Assembly: GCA_025360845.1 (NCBI GenBank)
Contig: JANYBJ010000320.1
Span: 1-42,731, forward strand
From: a bacterium
Lineage (GTDB): Bacteria > Verrucomicrobiota > Kiritimatiellia > RFP12 > UBA1067
Length of the DNA: 42,731 nt
Reading direction: 5' to 3'
Part shown: positions 18,649 through 27,222 of the stretch, piece by piece
How the letters are laid out: each line of letters opens with the position of its first letter
How positions within the stretch are numbered: the stretch's first letter is position 1
Program-made: the position numbers and the translations under genes
The notes under the pieces: generated by a model
The model's database searches: none
What the model was told of the DNA's origin: nothing
Seen by the model: only the letters and a program-made list of their open reading frames with translations

Positions 18649-20460
18649 ATGAACAAACAAGAACGAATCATAGCCATTCTGCTGGGTGTCGCTTTAATCG
18701 GTTGGATGTTTTACAGCCAAAAGCAGGCGGCCATACAGGCGAAAGCGGCTCCTCAGAGGCCGGCGGCGACGGTGGCCGCCGGGACGATGGCTACGAACGG
18801 GCTGGACCGGACGGCCTTGGCTGCGCCTGCTCCGACGGCGGCTTTGCCCGACTTGGAAGAGGCGGTGCCGACGGTGCCTTCCGAGCCCGAAGAGGTCGTA
18901 ACCCTGAAGGGCGAGGACATGGCGCTGGAGGTCTCCTCGTATGGCGGCGTGCTTAAGCATGTGACGCTGAGCAAGTTCAACTCTGCGCCGGGCAAGGCGA
19001 GCGAGCAGAATTCTCCGGTGACGTTGGATTTCGCCTCCGCGCCGGGGATGGAGCTGACCGGTTTTCCGGGCTTGTCCGGCAATGCGGTGTATCTTATGGA
19101 GCGCGACGCTGCAGGGCAGGCGGTGACGTTGACAACGACCACAGAGAAGGGTTTGGCCCTCACGCGCCGGATCACCCTGCTGAAGGACTATCAGGTCAAG
19201 GTCACGGACACGATCCGCAATGCGGGTGAGAACGTGGTGACGATTGGCACGAACGGGGTCGGGATGGGAGTGATGCGCAAGGGCGCCTCGAAAAACGAGA
19301 TGCTCTCGATCGACTCGCTGCCCGCCGTGGCTGCGGCCAAGGCCCGTCACTGGGGGTCTGAAAAGGCCACCAAGCAGTATCTCGTCGGCGGCACGGCCGG
19401 CGGCGGGCTCGGCTGCGGCGGCGCGCCGTCGGCGGTCGGCATGGCCGACCAGGTCACGGTGCCGGTGCTCGAACCCCAGGCGTGGGTCGCGCTCAAATCG
19501 AGATTCTTTGTGACGCTCTTTTCGTCTTCGGAGACGAACTGCGGGTTCACGGTCCGGATGGCTCGCGATGTTGCCAAACCGACCTACGAGTTGAAAGACC
19601 TGACGGCCCGGGTCCTCTTCCCCGGCCGTGTGCTGGGGCAGGGCGAGACGCTGACGCGCGACTACACGCTCTACATCGGGCCGAAGGAGCTCTCGCGGCT
19701 ACAGGCGCTGGGGGGCGGCAAAGACTCGGTGATGGAGTTCGGTTTCTTCACCTGGTTCTGCAAATTGCTGGTGCCGACGCTCAACTTCTTCCACCGCATC
19801 ATTCCGAACTACGGCGTCGCGATCATCCTGCTCACCTTCCTTGTGCGCATCATCTTCTGGCCGCTCACGCACAAGAGCACCGTGAGTATGAGAAAGATGC
19901 AGGAGATCCAGCCGCAGCTGAAGGAGCTCCAGGCGCAGTACAAGGACAACCCGCAGAAGATGCAGCAGGAGACGTGGGCGCTCTACCGCGCGAACAAGGT
20001 GAACCCGCTGTCGAGCTGTCTGCCGATGCTGATTCAGATCCCGGTGTTCATCGCGCTCTTCACGGTGTTGCGCAGCGCGGTGGAGCTGCGCTACGCGCCG
20101 TTCCTCTGGATCGGAGACTTGAGCGAGCCCGAGAACCTGTTGGCCGGGCTGTTGCCGATCCCGTTGAACATCCTGCCGTTCCTGATGTCCGCCACCATGG
20201 CGCTGCAGAGCTACCTCACGCCGTCGATGGGTGACCCGCAGCAGCAGAAGATGATGATGATCATGATGCCGATCATGATGCTCTTCATGTTCTACAGCTT
20301 CCCGGCCGCGCTCTCGCTCTACTGGACGGTGAGCCAGGTGCTCTCCATCGTGCAGATGCTGATGATCCGCCAGAAGATCGCGCACAAACACGATCCGGAA
20401 GGCGGCATGACGGTCGAGGCGCCGCAGACGCGCCAGCAGCGCCGGTCGGCGGCCAGGTAA
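18649..20460 (+). CDS. yidC: Membrane protein insertase YidC (603 aa)
   Basis: MNKQERIIAILLGVALIGWMFYSQKQ, NYGVAIILLTFLVRIIFWPLTHKSTVSMRKMQEIQPQLKELQAQYKDNPQKMQQE. Confidence 0.96.
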   Translation: MNKQERIIAILLGVALIGWMFYSQKQAAIQAKAAPQRPAATVAAGTMATNGLDRTALAAPAPTAALPDLEEAVPTVPSEPEEVVTLKGEDMALEVSSYGGVLKHVTLSKFNSAPGKASEQNSPVTLDFASAPGMELTGFPGLSGNAVYLMERDAAGQAVTLTTTTEKGLALTRRITLLKDYQVKVTDTIRNAGENVVTIGTNGVGMGVMRKGASKNEMLSIDSLPAVAAAKARHWGSEKATKQYLVGGTAGGGLGCGGAPSAVGMADQVTVPVLEPQAWVALKSRFFVTLFSSSETNCGFTVRMARDVAKPTYELKDLTARVLFPGRVLGQGETLTRDYTLYIGPKELSRLQALGGGKDSVMEFGFFTWFCKLLVPTLNFFHRIIPNYGVAIILLTFLVRIIFWPLTHKSTVSMRKMQEIQPQLKELQAQYKDNPQKMQQETWALYRANKVNPLSSCLPMLIQIPVFIALFTVLRSAVELRYAPFLWIGDLSEPENLLAGLLPIPLNILPFLMSATMALQSYLTPSMGDPQQQKMMMIMMPIMMLFMFYSFPAALSLYWTVSQVLSIVQMLMIRQKIAHKHDPEGGMTVEAPQTRQQRRSAAR

Positions 20461-20488
20461 CGCGTATTTTTTTGGTATACTGAACCCC

Positions 20489-21061
20489 ATGGCACAAGAA
20501 TGGAATATCCGCCCGCGAGGGCATGTCTGCAGCATTTGCGCGCAACCGTTTGTGGACAAGAAGCCGTGCGTGTCGGTCTTGCGCGAGACCGAGAACACGT
20601 ACGAGCGGCTGGATTGCTGTTCGGGCTGCTGGAAGTCGACCCCGCGCGACTGGGAGCCCTTCAGCGTCTGGGAAGGCGACTACGAGGCACCCGCGCAGGC
20701 TTCGCACAAACAGGAGACGGTCAAGAAAGAGACGGCCGAAAGCCTGTTGCGCCGGCTGATCACGCTCGAAGATCCGGCGATGCAGAACGTGGTGTATGTG
20801 CTGGCGGTGATGCTGGAGCGCGGCAAGCAGTTGATCGAGCGCGACGCCAAGCCCCATGAGAGCGGCGGCATCCTGCGGGTGTATGAGCAAAAGAAGACCG
20901 GCGACACGTTCGTGGTGCTCGATCCGCGCCTGCGCCTCGACCAGCTCGGACAGGTGCAGCAGCAGGTGATCGCGTTGCTCAGCGGCACGCACTCGTTGGG
21001 AGATGCTGTGGACGGCGTGGAACATACGGATTCGAGCGCCCCTGCGGCGGGTTCGGTGTAG
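20489..21061 (+). CDS. Conserved hypothetical protein with N-terminal CxxC...CCxxC zinc-ribbon-like motif
   Basis: HVCSICAQPFVDKKPCVSVLRE...LDCCSGCWKS; downstream of yidC with a TATACT -10 just upstream. Confidence 0.7.
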   Translation: MAQEWNIRPRGHVCSICAQPFVDKKPCVSVLRETENTYERLDCCSGCWKSTPRDWEPFSVWEGDYEAPAQASHKQETVKKETAESLLRRLITLEDPAMQNVVYVLAVMLERGKQLIERDAKPHESGGILRVYEQKKTGDTFVVLDPRLRLDQLGQVQQQVIALLSGTHSLGDAVDGVEHTDSSAPAAGSV

Positions 21062-21133
21062 GCCACCAAGAGACCGTTACACACGCACGGTTTTAGAAAG
21101 CACGGTTTGTGCCGTAAAAAATTACGGCAGATG

Positions 21134-21162
21134 TTGAGGTGGGGGGCGTGCGATGGTATACT
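21134..21162 (+). promoter_or_regulatory. Promoter TTGAGG-N17-TATACT upstream of the D-aminoacylase, followed by 16-bp palindrome ATAAGTCATGACTTAT at 21181-21196
   Basis: Hexamers and exact palindrome read directly. Confidence 0.6.
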
Positions 21163-21263
21163 ATTCGCTTGTACTTGCCTATAAGTCATGACTTATCCCA
21201 TCGTTTTTTCGCGGCTCCGCCTCGCGGCGGGCTTATTACTTTCTGGAAGAAGATGGTGGAGGA

Positions 21264-22886
21264 ATGACCTTCGACCTGATCATACGTAACGGACGCGTGG
21301 TTGACGGCACAGGCGCGCCGGAGCGTCCCGCGGATGTCGGCGTCGCTGCAGACCGTATCGTGGCTGTCGGCGACCTCTCGGATGCGACAGCCGTGCGCGA
21401 AATCGTTGCGGAGGGGCGCGTGGTCGCTCCGGGCTTCATCGACGCGCATGCCCACTCCGACGCCTATCTGCTGCTCGAACCCGAGGCCCCCAGCAAGCTC
21501 GCGCAAGGCATCACGACCGAGGTCAACGGGCAGTGCGGCGGCTCGGCCGTGCCGCGTTTGGGCCAGGCGCGACTCTCTTCGGATTGGGCTTCGCAGGTGT
21601 ATCCTTATCACACCTCCGGAGGTGTGATAAAACAGAGCGAGCGGACGGGGCCGACGTGGAGTTCCGTTGCCGATTACCGCGAGTTGTTCGACGCGGTGCG
21701 CCCGGCGGTCAATACGGTGCAGTTCATCGGGCACAACACGCTGCGTGCCGGTGTCATGGGTTACGAGCCGCGGGTGGCCTCGCCGGACGAACTGTGCGAG
21801 ATGCGCTGTCGCCTGGAACAGGCGCTGGAAGAGGGCGGCTGGGGACTCTCCACCGGTCTGCTGTATCAGCCCGGCAAATATGCCGCCGCCGAAGAGGTGG
21901 CCCTGCTCGCCGGCGCGGCCGCGGCGCGTGGCGGGATGTACGCCACGCACATGCGCAGCGAGGGCGATCAGCTGCTGGAGTCGGTCAACGACGTGCTGGC
22001 GCTCTCCCGGGAAACGGGCATCCAAGTTCAGATCTCGCACCTGAAGACCACCGGAAAAGCCAACTGGCACAAGATCGACGCGCTGCTGGATCTTCTCAAT
22101 CAGGCGCGCGCCGAAGGCGTCAACGTTCAGGCCGACCGCTATCCCTACACGGCGGCGGGCACAGACCTCGACGTGGTTCTTCCAGACTGGGCGTCTGCGG
22201 GCGGGCGCGATGCGATCCTCGGCGGCCTGCGCAACGCGGTGTCGCGCAAACGGGTCGCGGACGAGTTGGACGCGGAGGGGCGCGACTGGTCGTCGGTGAT
22301 GGTCGGCGGCGGATGGAGCGAGGAGGTCCGGGCCTTCAGCGGGAGAACGGTGGCCGGGGCGGCCGCGGAGCTTGGGCTTACCGCAGGGGAAGCCGTGTGC
22401 CGCTTCATCGATCTGGACGATACGCGCACAGGTGCTTTCTTCTTCGGCATGTGCGAGGCGAACCTGCGGCGGATCTATGCGGAGCCGTGGGTCATGCCCG
22501 GCAGCGACGCGTCCCTGCGCGCGCCGTGGGGACCGCTGGGAGCGGATCACCCGCATCCGCGGGCGTACGGCACCATGCCGCGCTTCCTGAGGCTCGTGAC
22601 CGGCCGCATGGAGGGCTTTGAAAAAATCTGCGGGCTCGAAGAGGCGGTGCGCCGCATGTCGGGTCTGCCTGCCCGCACCTTCGGCATCCGTGACCGCGGC
22701 GTGCTGACGGCGGGCGCCTTTGCCGATATCGTGGTGTTTGACGAGTCCGCCTTTTGCGACAGGGCCACGTATGCGAAACCGCATCAGTTCGCCGTCGGCG
22801 TGCGGCAGACGATCGTGAACGGCGCGGTGTCGTTCGACAGCGGCAAATTCACGGGCCTGCGCCGCGGGCGATTCCTGACGCGCTAG
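21264..22886 (+). CDS. N-acyl-D-amino-acid deacylase (D-aminoacylase, amidohydrolase superfamily)
   Basis: DLIIRNGRVVDGTGAP, GFIDAHAHSD, GLSTGLLYQPG, YATHMRSEGDQ, QISHLKTTGK, GSDASLRAPWG. Confidence 0.92.
   Translation: MTFDLIIRNGRVVDGTGAPERPADVGVAADRIVAVGDLSDATAVREIVAEGRVVAPGFIDAHAHSDAYLLLEPEAPSKLAQGITTEVNGQCGGSAVPRLGQARLSSDWASQVYPYHTSGGVIKQSERTGPTWSSVADYRELFDAVRPAVNTVQFIGHNTLRAGVMGYEPRVASPDELCEMRCRLEQALEEGGWGLSTGLLYQPGKYAAAEEVALLAGAAAARGGMYATHMRSEGDQLLESVNDVLALSRETGIQVQISHLKTTGKANWHKIDALLDLLNQARAEGVNVQADRYPYTAAGTDLDVVLPDWASAGGRDAILGGLRNAVSRKRVADELDAEGRDWSSVMVGGGWSEEVRAFSGRTVAGAAAELGLTAGEAVCRFIDLDDTRTGAFFFGMCEANLRRIYAEPWVMPGSDASLRAPWGPLGADHPHPRAYGTMPRFLRLVTGRMEGFEKICGLEEAVRRMSGLPARTFGIRDRGVLTAGAFADIVVFDESAFCDRATYAKPHQFAVGVRQTIVNGAVSFDSGKFTGLRRGRFLTR
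21605..21630. repeat. Perfect 26-bp palindrome inside the D-aminoacylase CDS
   Basis: TTATCACACCTCC|GGAGGTGTGATAA. Confidence 0.95.
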
Positions 22887-22979
22887 AGCGGAGCCGCCTG
22901 GCGAGGGATACACCCTTTCATTTCCGTTGCGCTTGTGAAGGTGGGGAGTTTATACTGATCGCATTAAAGGATACGCGAT

Positions 22980-24583
22980 ATGAGCTTGATGGTCGGTATT
23001 GTTGCTTTGCTGACGGTATTCGAAACTATGGCAGCCATGACCCGTCTGGGTTCAAACTTTACATAGACGGTACGCTCTGCGCCACGGGTCAGCCGCCATG
23101 GCGGGTGGATGTGGGCAACCTGACAGCCGGACTGCATACAATGACGATACGGTGTGTGACCTTCCCCGATATGTCTGACTCGGCCACGATCACGGTCGTC
23201 AAAGTCGACATCGCCCCAGCCGAGACGAACCTTTGCTGGACAACTCAGTCAGCGACTCTGAACCTGACCAGCGACAGCTTTCCGGGCGGTCCTGTGGAGT
23301 GGACGGTCGCGCCTTCGACGGGACTCTCAATAAACTCTTCCGACAATACCTCGTTCACCTTCAGTCCAACCAATTCGACTTCGGGGACGTACACGGTAAC
23401 TGCAAAGTCTTTAATGGTGGCTTCTCATCTGGACACATGCACGGTGAATATCGTTCAGAGTGAAGTCACCAACATCAAGTTTAACCACGACTCAGGGGCA
23501 TCGGTGCAGGACGCGCTCAACATTCGACAGGACTACAACACAGCTTATGACCTCTCGAACGGCGAATGGGTCAAGGGCGGTACGAACCTTCCGGCTTGTT
23601 ACACGACCCATACGGTTGTGACGATCAAGGCGCGTCTGACCGTACAACCGGCAAGCATCACGAGCGCCGACATATGGGCGGTTTCGACAGACTCTGACGG
23701 CTCTCTGGGCGATGTGATCAAGACCAACGTCATATTTTCAGGCGGCGTGTCCAGCCCTGAGTATGTGACCTTTCAGGTCTCCGGTCCAACGCCAAACGCC
23801 ATTAAGAAAACCACCAGCGACGTTTGGCAGTGGAAGATGGAAAACGTGAAAGGGACTGGTTCCGCCGCATGGGATTTGAACATTTCAGGTGCCCATAAGG
23901 TATATACGATTTTGAATGAACCAGTCGCACCATGGATTAATGCGACAGGGAGCCAGAAGAACGCTTGGACAAAGGCTTTGGATTTCGTAATCGCTAATGC
24001 GTCCTGTAATGGAGATTCGACCGCGTCCAACGCGCTTCTTCACATTGCCCAATATCTTCATACAGGCCACGGCCTTACATATGACATCAACGGTGGCCGT
24101 TCGAAGTACGCATCAAGTCAACTAGGTGGCACAATGAGTTTGACCGGATATATTGACAAGTCGGCAACAATATACGGAACGGCTGGCAATGTCATCAATT
24201 GCTATGATCAGGCTTCTGGGGTTTATTCGTTCGGGCGAATGCTAGGTATTTCTGTCGCATATCGTTACATGTCTCCTTTTGGCTACATTAATATCGTCAA
24301 CCTCGTTGGAGAAGGGAACTGCAACAATCCGTTCTATCCATATACGACGGGAGGTAAGATCGCTGGTGATGATGATGCCGATCCTGTTCGGTCTGGGTTT
24401 GGAAATCATGCCTTCACTGTATTCGGCGGTTACGTATATGATGCCTGCGCTGGCCCTCAAACTGGGACTCGGACAGAAACGCAGTATGTGTCCGACACTG
24501 TGGATGCATCAACTCCGGCGGAGGCGTTCGTGGCTGGGGATACGTCAAACATCAGTTCCGGCGCAGTTACAGATCTTCAATAA
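22980..24583 (+). pseudogene. Secreted Ig-like plus transglutaminase-like domain protein; signal-peptide ORF and body are in different frames
   Basis: Frame 0: MSLMVGIVALLTVFETMAAMTRLGSNFT* (22980-23066). Frame 2 body: DPSGFKLYIDGTLCATGQPPWRVDVG...NCYDQASGVYSFGRMLGI...GNHAFTVFGGYVYDACAGP. Confidence 0.65.
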
Positions 24584-24596
24584 AGAGAGGTTAATT

Positions 24597-25202
24597 ATGA
24601 AACTGAGCAGACGCATTCTTGAAGGCGGGGTTATGATAATGCTTATGGCAACAAGTTGTTTTGGAGAAAACGACACGACGGAAAGAGCTATGCGACTTAT
24701 GTCTGCGCTACACTTCCCGACCAATACCGGAAGTGCCGTAACAAGCGAGTCTGTCTTTTCCGGTAAGAATCAAGTGAAGGTTGGAGACTTCCAGATGAAG
24801 CAAAAAGGGAGATCGACTATTGATTCTGGGGCTGTGGTGGATGTCGAGATACTCGACAAAGACGGCCAGATAACGGTTACGGGTTGCTTAATCGAGAGGG
24901 TGTCTTCCGATGGTGCTCGTAAAGCTTTGGCGGAAAGGCTGGTTCAGAACTCAATGCCCATCAACGTGCTGATTCGGAAATATGAACTGCGACCTGTGAG
25001 ATTGCGGATGCGCGGGGAATCTGCTTTACTGTTCACATGCTTGACACCCGCCCGATCACCGCCTATCTGCAGCAGGTCGCAAAGCTACTGCCGAATGCCC
25101 GCAGCAAAGAACGCGCTTACCGCTCGGATCTGCAAAATCTGGCGACCAAGGTGTGGAAACGGTCTTGCCACCATACCGGAAATAGTATGGTGTTTTCAGT
25201 AA
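24597..25202 (+). CDS. Small secreted hypothetical protein, probably C-terminally truncated or altered at the accessory junction
   Basis: MKLSRRILEGGVMIMLMATSCFGENDTTERAM signal; unnatural composition after about 25020. Confidence 0.5.
   Translation: MKLSRRILEGGVMIMLMATSCFGENDTTERAMRLMSALHFPTNTGSAVTSESVFSGKNQVKVGDFQMKQKGRSTIDSGAVVDVEILDKDGQITVTGCLIERVSSDGARKALAERLVQNSMPINVLIRKYELRPVRLRMRGESALLFTCLTPARSPPICSRSQSYCRMPAAKNALTARICKIWRPRCGNGLATIPEIVWCFQ
25037..25201 (+). pseudogene. 5' relic of a larger gene, methylase/restriction-like N-terminus
   Basis: MLDTRPITAYLQQVAKLLPNARSKERAYRSDLQNLATKVWKR..., then runs into the RM cassette. Confidence 0.4.
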
Positions 25203-26089
25203 GACAGCAAGAGTCGGTCATGAACGATCTCGTTTTCGAGCGTCCCCCCCTCGCACTGAAAACGTTTTAGCATGCTGCGTCCGCAATTGACGAAGACCTC
25301 ACGTTCAAATAACCCTTCTGGAATATCAAACGTGCAGTTCACGCGGCCTGACTTCTTGGTACCGTCAATGCTTAATGCGACCCTGACACCTCGATCCTTG
25401 CAGGCCATTATGGATTGCATGAGGCGAGGCAATGAGAAGTTCTGTCCACGATACAGAATAGCTTGACTGCAGACATACGGGGGATCACAGTAAACCAAAT
25501 CACCCTCCTGTGCCATAGCCATGGCCGCTTCAAAATCCAGATTTTCGAAGCTGGCCCCCGCTGTGCGACGCTGCCAGATTAGCACGCGTTCGGAGAACGA
25601 CGCGGGTGAGATCGGATCGTGTATTCCACACGGAGTCGATATGTACCCGTCTCTCTTACGGAAGCGAACGACACCCCCATAACATGAGCGGCAGATAAAC
25701 AGAAGGTCCGCACCATTCGGCTGTTCGTTGTACCGGGCTTTAATCTGTTCGTACCCGTCCGCCCGACCGAGTTTGTGATATTCAGTGTACCGGTCGCGAT
25801 ACCATTTCATGACCAACTCGGGATCCCGCTGTAACGTCTGCCAAATCTCAATCAAAGGCGTGAACACATCCGACCCGACCGCTTTCGGAGGCTGTAACGC
25901 ACCGAGCACCGCACCGCTACCCAGAAACGGCTCGCGGTATGTTCGAATGTCTGTGGGGAAGAATGACGCGATTTCATGTGCGAAACGCTGTTTATTGCCA
26001 ATCCATTTTAGAAGCTGCGTCTTGAACTCCGATACATGCTGAAAGGCGGTTCCGTAAAAAATATCAAGCGTATCTTCCTTAACTTTCAT
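25196..26089 (-). CDS. D12-class (Dam-like) N6-adenine DNA methyltransferase
   Basis: LLKWIGNKQRFAHEIASFFPTDIRTYREPFLGSGAV (motif I), DLVYCDPPYVCS (DPPY motif IV). Confidence 0.92.
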   Translation of the reverse strand: MKVKEDTLDIFYGTAFQHVSEFKTQLLKWIGNKQRFAHEIASFFPTDIRTYREPFLGSGAVLGALQPPKAVGSDVFTPLIEIWQTLQRDPELVMKWYRDRYTEYHKLGRADGYEQIKARYNEQPNGADLLFICRSCYGGVVRFRKRDGYISTPCGIHDPISPASFSERVLIWQRRTAGASFENLDFEAAMAMAQEGDLVYCDPPYVCSQAILYRGQNFSLPRLMQSIMACKDRGVRVALSIDGTKKSGRVNCTFDIPEGLFEREVFVNCGRSMLKRFQCEGGTLENEIVHDRLLLSY

Positions 26090-26095
26090 GAATAC

Positions 26096-26124
26096 AGTAT
26101 ATCCTGATTTGGGATACAGGTCAA
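26096..26124 (-). promoter_or_regulatory. Predicted methyltransferase promoter TTGACC-N17-TATACT; ATG 6 nt downstream of -10 (leaderless)
   Basis: Reverse complement: TTGACC (26124-26119), TATACT (26101-26096), ATG at 26089. Confidence 0.65.
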
Positions 26125-26144
26125 CTATATCCTATACTAGGATA
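26100..26144. promoter_or_regulatory. Two 17-bp dyad operators (C-box-like): TATCC-N7-GGATA at 26100-26116 and 26128-26144
   Basis: TATCCTGATTTGGGATA and TATCCTATACTAGGATA; centres 28 bp apart, in the divergent intergenic region. Confidence 0.75.
26109..26138 (+). promoter_or_regulatory. Predicted XRE-regulator promoter TTGGGA-N18-TATACT; GTG start 7 nt downstream (leaderless)
   Basis: TTGGGA 26109-26114, TATACT 26133-26138, GTG 26146. Confidence 0.6.
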
Positions 26145-26145
26145 C

Positions 26146-26391
26146 GTGAAACGAAACAGATACGCTGGCAGCGAACAACATCTACGGCGCATTTTGCGCG
26201 ATTCCCGTATGTCCAGGGGAATTAAACAAGAGGATCTTGCGGAAACGCTCAAGGTGCCGCAGTCCTTTGTCAGCAAATACGAATCCGGCGAGCGGATGCT
26301 GACTTTTGTTGAAACCGTTTCGATCTGCCTCGCCATGGACATCACCCCGGAAACACTCTTAAAGGAGTACTTGCCTCACCATGAAACCTGA
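26146..26391 (+). CDS. XRE-family HTH regulator (C-protein-like controller of the RM cassette)
   Basis: LRRILRDSRMSRGIKQEDLAETLKVPQSFVSKYESGERMLTFVETVSICLAMDITPETLLKEYL; GTG start. Confidence 0.85.
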   Translation: MKRNRYAGSEQHLRRILRDSRMSRGIKQEDLAETLKVPQSFVSKYESGERMLTFVETVSICLAMDITPETLLKEYLPHHET

Positions 26392-27222
26392 CATGCGCTT
26401 TGTTGGTCTTCCAAAATGTTTCTGGGCATCGGTCCGTTTGATCGGGCAAGAATGCGGTTACGCCAAGGCAAAAATACTGACCATCCCGACACGCGAAAAG
26501 GTCGAAGCTGTTTTCTCCCGGCTCAACCTCGATGCGGCAACGCTCGACAAGTCGTTAGGCAACGGGCGGACTATGTGGAAGATGCTCGTGGCATATTTGA
26601 CTTATCGCGCTGCGGTTCTGCACAATCATTTCGACCCCAACCTCATGGATGCAGCGGCGGCAAAGCGAGCGTTCGACAAACTCAAGAAGGAGTTCCATCC
26701 AAAGTGTCCTTTGCCGATGAACAAACAGAAAGGAGTAAAAAAGCTCCTGCCTATTTCACTGGCATAATCAATATCTTAATCGAAGCGAATGCTGACGGAA
26801 CACCCTGCGATTTCGATCCGAGGGTGTTGGCAACCGTCTCGAAAAGTGGTGTGCCCATCCGAACATTTGCACGAAGAATGGACGGCGGTTTTCCTTCGGT
26901 CACAAACCCCCTCGCCATATGGGAAGTGAAAGAGTATTACTACACAACCACCTTTGGCAGCCGTGTGGCCGACGGTGTTTATGAAACGTTGCTTGATGGC
27001 ATGGAGATCGAAGAACTTGAAGCGTCTGAGGGAATTAAGGTCCTCCACTACTTGATGATTGACGCGCATTACACATGGTGGGAGTGTGGTAAATCCTATC
27101 TGTGCCGAATCGTGGACATGCTTCACATGGGTTACGTTGACGAGGTCCTTGTCGGAAAGGAAGTCCTTAGCCGCGTGCCCGAACTTGTTAAAGAATGGAA
27201 CACGCAACTCGCTCGTTCATGA
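26381..27222 (+). CDS. Putative type II restriction endonuclease (PD-(D/E)XK-like) requiring -1 frameshift at A_AAA_AAG (26737-26743); fusion about 280 aa
   Basis: Frame A (26381-26767) ends ...PMNKQKGVKK|LLPISLA*; frame B continues KK|APAYFTGIINILIEANADGTPCDFDPR...NPLAIWEVKEYYYTTTFGSRVADGVYE... Confidence 0.7.

Noticed and set aside
21186-22913. 575-aa minus-strand ORF
   Set aside because: Antisense to the D-aminoacylase; no motif apart from the palindrome-derived YHTSGGVI.
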